Below are positions 56,901-64,000 of a stretch of DNA of 64,000 nucleotides, piece by piece; within the stretch, counting starts at the first letter, position 1, and each line of letters begins with the position of its first letter. The notes beneath the pieces were generated by a model, which worked only from the letters and a program-made list of their open reading frames with translations, did no database searches and was not told where the DNA came from. The DNA comes from Telmatactis stephensoni (Eukaryota > Cnidaria > Anthozoa > Actiniaria > Isophelliidae). Where the stretch lies: assembly GCA_029948255.1 (NCBI GenBank), contig JALIZF010001460.1:62001-126000 (forward strand), written 5' to 3'. Both the position numbers and the translations under genes were made by a program.

Positions 56901-59900
56901 TGCACTATTTTCATTTTTTTCCCGCACTCTACCAGAATCTCTGAATTAAATCTGCTCTTATGAAATCCTTAGATGAAAAAGTGATATTTTACTTTTCAAA
57001 ATAATATATCAATTTATTGTTTCCATAAAAGAAAAGAAAAGCTTTCAGAAAATATGATCCATAAGATTATTCCATTTCAGTTATATTCCTATACAGTTGT
57101 ATAGTGTATACATGTATTAATAGTTAATACTTGTTTCTGTTCTATAATAATTATAACAATTGCAAATGTAAAATCACCTTTCAGTGATTACAAGTTATTG
57201 TAAGATACAGATTTATGTATAAAAACCAAAAAAACATCCTGGCTTGTAAACTTTAACAATACTTGTAATGAACCAGGTCATGTCAGTAAAGTGCGTTGAA
57301 GTATCTATCTATCTATCTATGTGTCTGTCTATTAATTAAATGACACATTCATTCCTTAACCAATAATCAATAGCTTACAGTACGTTAGTATTGACCTGTC
57401 TAAAATGTCCAATAAAATACCTTGTTTGCTTCCACTAGATCTTTAAGTTCTTGTTCGGCAGCATCATGGAGATCACTTTCAATGGCAAGGTCGTCCTTCA
57501 CGTATTCAACTCTGATTACTCTTCCATAAACTCTGTTGATTAAAGAAGCAAAAATACAAATACTGTAAAAACCTGCATATAAGAACCATGCAGAGACTAA
57601 TTTTTGAGGTCAGGCTAAATGGCCATTGTAAGCACCCACTAGATGAGAACAACTTCAGCCTGACAGATTTAGACTTGCTGGTTCTAGTTAACTTAAGGCT
57701 TTATTGGGCCTTTTTATGTTTATTGTTAGCAATTACATAAGACACCACATTAGGAACATTAATTTTGTATTATTTTGTCTTGTAAACAACCACCATTATA
57801 ATATTTAAGAACCACATCAGCCTCATTTCTTACTAGATCTAGACACCCAATATATACATTAAGAACCAATTATTCAGCCTGGTGGTTCTTATTCCACTTG
57901 TTCTTACTGTATATGAAGATTTTAATTAACTGTATATATTATGTATTATATATATATGCATTAAAAAGTGTCCATGAATCTTTCACAATTGCACACAATT
58001 TGCAGTCAAAATGTAGAATTATTAAATAATAATTATTATTACAATAAAGCAAGGGCATTGGTCATATAATCGAATGATGTTTTACCTCCTCTCTATACCA
58101 GAATCCTTTTCAAGTAGCTTTCATTTTCTAATTAAAAGTATTGTCTTTGTATTCTCAAAGGAATTTAGAATTTGAATATGAAAGGTTTTTGAAAAGGATT
58201 CTGGTATAGAGAGGGGGGTAAAAACGTCATCACGCTTTGGATCTATTTCTTCTACCTTTGAGCTTCCTTGTCATTGGCAGAAATCAGTAGACTTCCTTTT
58301 GGTGCAAGCAAACCACTACCTACAGACCCTTGGACAAGGCCACTTTGGACTTGGTTTAGGAATTCCCCAAGTTGGGTGCTGATATTGGGGTCATCAACCA
58401 TTGTGACTAAAGAAGAATTTGAAAGAGTTTCCAAGATCTTCTTGCTTCAAAAAAAAAAAAAAAAAAAAAATTCAGAATTCAAAACAAACAAACAAAAACA
58501 TGAAAAATGTATGGAAAAACTCACAGAACAAAGAAATATTTTAATTTACAATATTATAAGATATAAAATATATATGTTTAGCGGGCTCTTGATTTAGTGT
58601 GATTGAGCTTTTAGTTTTCCATTAGGTTTCCCAAGTTTCGTATTCTATTGTTTGTTTGCTTAATAGCATTTAATTAATAGATAATTTGCATGTTTTATTG
58701 AAAGTAGCACCCACAAAAAGATCAGTTTGCTGATGAAGCCTGAATGGGCAAAATGTTCGATAAAGTACTGTCTAGTAAAGAAATTCAAGTTGGTGGATTG
58801 TTCTTAATTAACTTTACAGGTCTGTTTCATGAGATCACTCTCTTCATATATTATATATACACTGTATGGAGTTTTCAAGGCTTTGAAGCGTACAGCAGTA
58901 TGGACAAAGGTCTTCAGGGAAAAGTAAGATTGGCCAGGTTAATTTGTTTCAAAATGATTAATACATGTAAGTTATCACATTAAAGCACCTGTAAAATACA
59001 CAATGTATATGTTATTACTAAAAGATTGCCATTCATATTGATCAATTGTGCCAAAAACGTTCAAAATGTACTAACTCTGAAGTCCCTGCTGTTGTCTGGT
59101 TCCCACCAGAGACAAGAAGTGGATGTTGGCGCGAAGGTACCCCTTGGGCCTTTGCCAAAATCTCCTGAGTCAGAGATTTTCCTACATTTTTCTTGTCTTT
59201 TGGACTGTATATCAGCCCAATATTGCTCTCTTCTACAAAAAAAGTTCACAAAAAAACAGCTCAGTAGAATGGAGTGAAGGCTGTTTGATTAAAGCCAATT
59301 AACCTGTGTAGTGGCCCTCCAGGGGACTGGAGAGGAGGGAAACAAGGGGAGGGGAACAGGGAAGGGAGGGCCTGCCGTCAAACCCCAGTTATTTGCCTAT
59401 ATGCCTAACTGTCAATATAATGTACTCAGTTACATATCAATGTCATGTTTGACCAATCAGAGTCAACAGGAAATTTTATCTCAAACAGCTCGTGATAAAA
59501 GGTCTGCAGGTACCAGCCAATTAAGAAAATAATAAAATGTAATAATATATTGATTTCAAAAACTCAACTATTTACCTATCCAGTATTCTACTCTTCACTA
59601 CTGGATTAAAGTCTATGAGAATCTAAATGCTTATTGTACAGAGTATTCATGAAGTGTTTAGTGTAAGTTGCTTAAGCTCATGTTTTTTTTACATTTTGAA
59701 ACCATACACTTTGTATTTCAAAATTATCTAGCTACATGTATAGCCAAAGATGCCGACATCACAATCATGTTTATACATATAGCCTCATGTAAACAAGCTC
59801 TTCAGCCAATCAGCTGAGCACGCATAGTATTTTAGTTATTATTTATAAAAAGTTTTAAAATGTATCTCTCTAACAACTTAAACTTGTCATACTAACCCCA

Positions 59901-62900
59901 AGCCTCATTGCCACATGCAGAGCGGATTAATCTTGTCACCACAAATGCCAACATTAAACGAAATGCAATAGCATTTGATAGGAACACAGAATCAGTCAAA
60001 GCAAGAAATCTGAAAAGAAATGTACTTTTTTTAAATCACAGCAAAAAAATCCAACAACACAAAATCACTGTTTAGTTGTAGATGTTAATAGGTATTTTTT
60101 TACATGCACCTGTGTCTACTAGAGTTGGGGTTAAAAAATTGAAAATGCATTTATATTAAGCACCTGGTTAAACCAGTTGTAAATCTTAATAAATCTAGTG
60201 CAATAAACCATTTTTTTGATCTGCAAATGTGATTTACATGTCTGAGTGTACTGTTTAATACAACGTTCATCCCAGAAAAGTAGCTCAAGGATATGTCAGA
60301 ATAAAGCTTACTTCATGACAAAAACTAGTCGTGACTTCAATGGTACCAATGATGACTTAAACATGACTTGTATATATAAACATAATTTAAAAGTACAATA
60401 TATTAGAACACAGAATGAAATATAGTCAATTTTTAACTTTTGTCAAAGTGGGTGAACCGTACGTTTATTGTTTTACAGGTTTGGGAGTTTGGCATCTTTT
60501 TCTTTTTTTCTGTGGAATTACTCTTTTTACTAATTATACTTTAGCTACTAGTATTTTGCTGTCATGTGACTGTGTACATAGTTTGCCCTTTTTTTACATA
60601 CTTTTTCATAGTGGCCAAGAGATACTTGTTGCTCTGTAGTTCATTATTGAACACAGTGTAGTAGCTTGCTAGGCCTGGACGTTCAAAATATTTATACTGT
60701 TCTTCAGCTAGAAGAACCCCGTCTTCAATATGTACCTGAAAGAATAAATAACACAACTTCAATTAAATTTATCCTCTCATTATCCATGGAAAGAAGGCAT
60801 AAAAAGAGATGACAGCTCCAAAGAAATTATGGGTTAATCAAAAAGGCAGGGATGCTTGTCACATACATACACCACAGTCTGAAGTCAGAAACTCTTACTA
60901 GTACGTCATGCAGATGAATGCATGCACCATTTTCTAAAACTACAGTAAGCAGTGTTTTTATAAGAAAGGTAAATTTTTTTAGCAGTCTACAATTCAAAAA
61001 GAATATACCAATTGTAAAATAAGAATAATAATTAAAAGAACAAATAAAAAGTGTCTTCCTAATGGATTTGTACAAACTGATTTTGGTACAAGTTATATAA
61101 ATTTAAACATACTTCTGGTGCAAGGATCCAGTACGTTGGATTTTGTAGTCCCAGGTGCAATGCCTGATAGCACACACGTTTAGTCACAGCTCCTTCCTCT
61201 ACGCTCTCTATATAGGCCTCTTTGAGGCATGACCAGTACTCGAGAACGATGGAGTTTGACACTTGAGCGCCAAGAGAGAATGTGCCAACACACATTGATT
61301 TCCTGAGGGCATCAAGCAACCTCTGCTTGCTGTCAAAGCAGTCATTTGACAATGCTATCTGTCTGTATGAATTAGATTACAACAAAAAGAGAAAAAATTA
61401 AACATGATCACAGGGCCTGCTCTTGATTTGTGAAAAATTAAGCAATATGATAGAACTTTTGATGATCAGAAAATCCTAAAAGGCACACATCTTGGTCTCT
61501 AGATTAAAATAATTTATTTTAAATTCTCCAATATACTGTGCTAACAAAAATTATAGCTCTTTTTCCTGTATCTGAGTCATATGACATCATGCAATGACGT
61601 CATAAAATGTTAAAGTTCCAACTACAAAAAACCGATATGACAATTTGGTGACATTAGAGCAAATTTCAAATTTCCCTAGCAATGGGTCATTTTTATATGT
61701 CAGTACACCCTTCAGCTGGAAATAAGCTTACAACAAATTCAATTTGAGTAGCTTCGAATCGCCGAACCATGGATCTTAAGATCCATGGCCGAACAAATCA
61801 AATGCATCCAAAAAAAAAAAAAAATTAATAAAATCGTTTTAGAAATGTCTAAAAGGCTGATTTGTGCTACACAATAAGGGAACCGTCTTAATGCCGATTT
61901 AATGGCTGGTGTGACTCAGGCTGTCTCATTTGTCAAACGTGGGAGGCACGACTTGTAATGTGTATCGCGACTATCAAAAGCTTACCTAGTTAAATAAGCT
62001 TGACTCTTTTCAACAGTGAAACCTCTTGTTTCAATATTTTTTAAAATTAAATCATCTGCACTTTTATCCGCTACTTAAGTGGAGTTTGCTCCTTGGATTA
62101 TTAATATTTTTGAAGCACCAGTCCGCCATTTTCTTTTCATATCCCACAATTCAATGCGCAATACGGTTTTCAACCATAGCCTGCGTAGCGGCCCTCCAGG
62201 GGATTGGGGAGGAGGGAAAGAAGGGGGAGGGGAGGGAGGGCCTGCCGCCAAACCCTGGTTATTTGCCTATTCAATTATTTGGACGTAGAATGTGATTGGC
62301 TGAAATATCTTAATCTGCCATATCATGCAACAAACGATGAAGCGATTTGTTTTTTCTACATGTCAACACCTATTGAACCGGAAACTATTAAAAAACTAGC
62401 AACGAATTCATTGTTTATAAAATTTTCTTGTATACAATAAACATTTAGATTCTCAGGGACTTTTGACCAGTGGTGAAAAATTAATAGAATACTGAATAGG
62501 TAAAAGCCGTTGAGTTTTTGAAATATATATTATTACATTTAATTGACTGGTACGTAACCTTTTATCATAAGCCGCTTCATTAGTTTCCTGTTGACTCTGA
62601 TCGGTCAAACATGACATCAATATGCAACAGAGTACATTATACTGACAGTGGGCGTATCGGCAAATAACCGGGATTTGGCGGCAGGCCCAACCAAAACCGG
62701 TTTTATAACCTGTTTGATACTATACGGGAGTGAATGGAGTAGTGAGTGCCTCGATCAGCACAATAGATTTTATTAAATCTTATCAGATAAATTGCGAACG
62801 TATTTTGGGAAAACTTGCAGACATATTTCACACGGCACATGTATTCATCTATCCAAAATGTGTTCGTAAGAGTGAATGATAAGAGATGATAAGTAAGCTT

Positions 62901-63375
62901 ATAGTAAAAGCTAAATTGACCTCAGGTCAACTAGCGTGGCCGTGATTATAAAGCTGCTGCATGTACTTCATACTGCTCAAGTTTGTTGATAAAGTAGTCG
63001 GTTCAGTAAATAATAGACATCACTGCGCTAGACCATACAAATGACTAACCTTGTAAATTTACTCGAAAAAGAATACCCACTGAAACTAAAAAGCCACTGT
63101 CCATAGTTGACGCCGGCTTGTCCCTGCAGAGACAGAGATGGGTGCACTTCGCCAATAATTTTCAAAGAGAAGTCACTAAATAGGAGAACTTTGCCCTTCA
63201 GGTTAAAATAAGTTTTTCCGTCTATCGCAAAGAATCTACCACTGGAGCTGGACGTCTCTTCAGCCTGAAAGAATAGTGTATATATAAGTGTGCGCTAAAT
63301 GGGACCTTGTAATGATCGAAATTCAATACTTACTTGAAAGTTCTCCATATCAACATCACTATCAGCATCATTCAT
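50977..63375 (-). CDS. Unrecognised 18-exon gene, 753 aa, basic C terminus
   Basis: Exons in transcription order: 63375-63334, 63264-63050, 61362-61113, 60735-60578, 60009-59893, 58444-58256, 57532-57421, 56414-56256, 56004-55834, 54901-54803, 54646-54457, 54080-53931, 53474-53413, 53151-53083, 52663-52615, 52245-52189, 51759-51676 and 51065-50977. All joins are GT-AG and in phase (2262 nt with stop), which is strong evidence for a real gene. The start is MNDADSDVDMENFQ. The body is largely helical-looking and hydrophilic, with no signal peptide; one hydrophobic stretch (FLALTDSVFLSNAIAFRLML) spans exon 5. The last five exons are low-complexity and basic (PRKRM, RKSQRSKRQLF, KAPKKGKKRGGRQKKR), suggesting a nuclear protein. 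I recognise no family. The weakest joins are exon 5/6 (donor TTA|GTATGA, split Tyr codon) and the AAG acceptor of exon 16. Confidence 0.78.
51491..51593 (+). CDS. Possible orphan terminal exon of the KDZ-like gene
   Basis: After a strong acceptor (ATTTTTTCAG), reading with one base completing a codon gives LKSFCDRAVIFHYLHHTKKI and on to RAYYLK, then TAA. The phase fits a donor at 48832 (CAATA|GTAAGC) at the end of the KDZ-like gene. However, that join forms TAG, the same stop as without splicing. It would be a 3' UTR exon in this allele, or a coding exon cut off by the stop. It lies inside an intron of the opposite-strand gene. Confidence 0.4.
51919..52105. mobile_element. MITE in intron of the unrecognised gene
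   Basis: The left arm TAGTTCTAGAAGATAT through ACTCCACCATGGAGGGA (51921-51962) pairs with the right arm TCCCTCCATGGTGGGAGTAT through TTTTCTGGAACTGCA (52067-52105). About 187 bp, non-coding. Confidence 0.6.
55204..55737. mobile_element. Foldback element, about 530 bp
   Basis: The arm GAAGACTTTTGGTGACTTTC (from 55204) pairs with the inverted arm ending CAAAAGTCACCAGAAGTCTTC (to about 55737). Pairing extends about 55 bp, including TAAAATTAGC / GCTAATTTTA. It lies in an intron of the unrecognised gene. Confidence 0.55.
58080..58223. mobile_element. MITE with about 34-bp terminal inverted repeats
   Basis: TTTTACCTCCTCTCTATACC (58080) pairs with GGTATAGAGAGGGGGGTAAAA (ending 58223). Arms are near-perfect through CAGAATCCTTTTCAA. 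It lies only 32 bp from exon 6 of the unrecognised gene (58256-58444). Confidence 0.7.
58449..58470. repeat. Poly-A run acting as a - strand polypyrimidine tract
   Basis: About 22 A residues on the + strand read as T on the - strand, just before the GAAG acceptor of exon 6 of the unrecognised gene. Confidence 0.7.
59300..59580 (+). repeat. Dispersed repeat family B, copy 1
   Basis: Contains GGCCCTCCAGGGGACTGG, a purine-rich stretch, GGGCCTGCCGTCAAACCCCA and GTTATTTGCC, then TTTGACCAATCAGAGTCAAC. The same words recur at 62170-62290 (same orientation) and 62465-62695 (inverted). It has no coding potential. Confidence 0.7.
62170..62695. repeat. Dispersed repeat family B, inverted pair
   Basis: GGCCTGCCGCCAAACCCTGG at about 62235-62258 pairs with CCGGGATTTGGCGGCAGGCC at about 62669-62690. 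The inner right part (62465-62650) is the inverted homologue of 59390-59580, while the left inner part differs. Two copies head to head, or one element with related ends. Confidence 0.6.
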
Positions 63376-64000
63376 TCTGATCTTACACTACTAAATATAC
63401 TAAACGCTGTCACTTGCAAGAGTCCGGTCCCCAATACTACATGTACTACCAAAACGAAACTGCAACCTCGTTACTCACTCGTTTACGGTGGAATGCGTTT
63501 TTCAAGCCGCACGCGTGATACCAGTAATTTGATACCAAAGTATATGCTTCATATTTTATCAACTGCCAAGGTTATTTCCGCCATTTGACACAAACCAGTT
63601 AGCGAAAATTCTTCGTCACCACTGGACAGATCGACCACCGAGAAATTTGAGAGTGACATGTCAAAAACCAGAGAAGATACAGCTCTGCAAAGTATCGAAA
63701 TTTTACAGTGAAATGTATGAGGGGGTGCAAAAGCCGAAGGCCGAGGCAGATAACACAAAACGAGGCCTTAATAATTCCACATATCCTACAAGAAAAGAAT
63801 TCAATATTATTTGTTTTTTTATTTTTTGAAAATAATTCTTACTCAGTTGTGCTTCCAGTCAGTGGCCAGACTGAGAATCGAACGTAACCACATTGATTTA
63901 AATAAATATTTTTAATTCAATCTCATTCAATAAATAATAAAACTAAAATACAAATGATTGTGCTTGCTTTATCTGACAACGGCATAAAAGCAGTTTTAAA
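63376..64000. other. Upstream region of the unrecognised gene
   Basis: Probable 5' UTR/promoter side of the - strand gene starting at 63375. No TATA element or other motif can be assigned confidently. No other gene seen. Confidence 0.45.

Noticed and set aside
61767..61788. Perfect 22-bp palindrome centred on CTTAAG
   Set aside because: Short, isolated, and within expectation for AT-rich sequence with scattered hairpins; no linked feature.

Overview
This is a eukaryotic, AT-rich nuclear window with spliced genes, GT-AG introns, many short inverted-repeat elements (MITEs) and no operons. The gene content (a membrane NACHT-LRR family in tandem, PAN/fibrinogen-related lectin-like exons, a KDZ/HMGXB3-like protein, a Penelope-like remnant) suggests an anthozoan cnidarian, most likely a stony coral. 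That assignment is an inference from content; no database was searched.

Layout. (1) 1-12.7 kb: a six-exon ABCC4/MRP4-like ABC transporter on the + strand. I rebuilt it in phase to 1267 aa, including a 137-bp exon at 10346-10482 that is easy to miss. Its introns hold a SINE-like sequence, a Penelope-like (GIY-YIG) remnant and MITEs. (2) 12.7-15.3 kb: intergenic, with several foldback elements. (3) 15.3-38.2 kb: a tandemly duplicated immune-type cluster. It holds one + strand 5' end (signal peptide plus PAN/Apple exon, then an exon resembling the start of a fibrinogen-related domain) and three copies of a single-exon - strand NLR gene (19.6-22.9, 26.7-29.8 and 35.1-38.2 kb). The first two NLR copies are each followed, at higher coordinates, by a duplicated + strand pair of exons (linker plus fibrinogen-related/intelectin-like domain). 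The repeat unit is about 8 kb. The PAN exon and the linker exons have compatible phases, so the NLR genes may lie antisense inside introns of a gene with alternative 3' ends. (4) 40.4-48.8 kb: a ten-exon + strand gene, 878 aa, with cysteine clusters and a C-terminal region like the KDZ-transposase/HMGXB3 family. (5) 51.0-63.4 kb: an 18-exon - strand gene, 753 aa and fully in phase, that I do not recognise. Its C terminus is lysine/arginine rich.

Most notable. The NLR proteins begin with a four-transmembrane module whose topology, two cysteines per extracellular loop, and local motifs look like a gap-junction/large-pore channel protein (connexin/innexin/pannexin type). A NACHT NTPase and ribonuclease-inhibitor-type LRRs follow. 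A channel-like membrane anchor fused to an NLR is the best candidate in this window for an undescribed system. Copy 2 is intact. Copy 1 has a 2-nt insertion at the shared start codon and a 48-bp duplication in TM1. Copy 3 has frameshifts in the LRRs.

How the genes may work together (inference): the extracellular PAN/FReD protein and the membrane NLR are co-duplicated and could be a recognition/response pair. The ABCC transporter and the two genes at the right look unrelated to that cluster.
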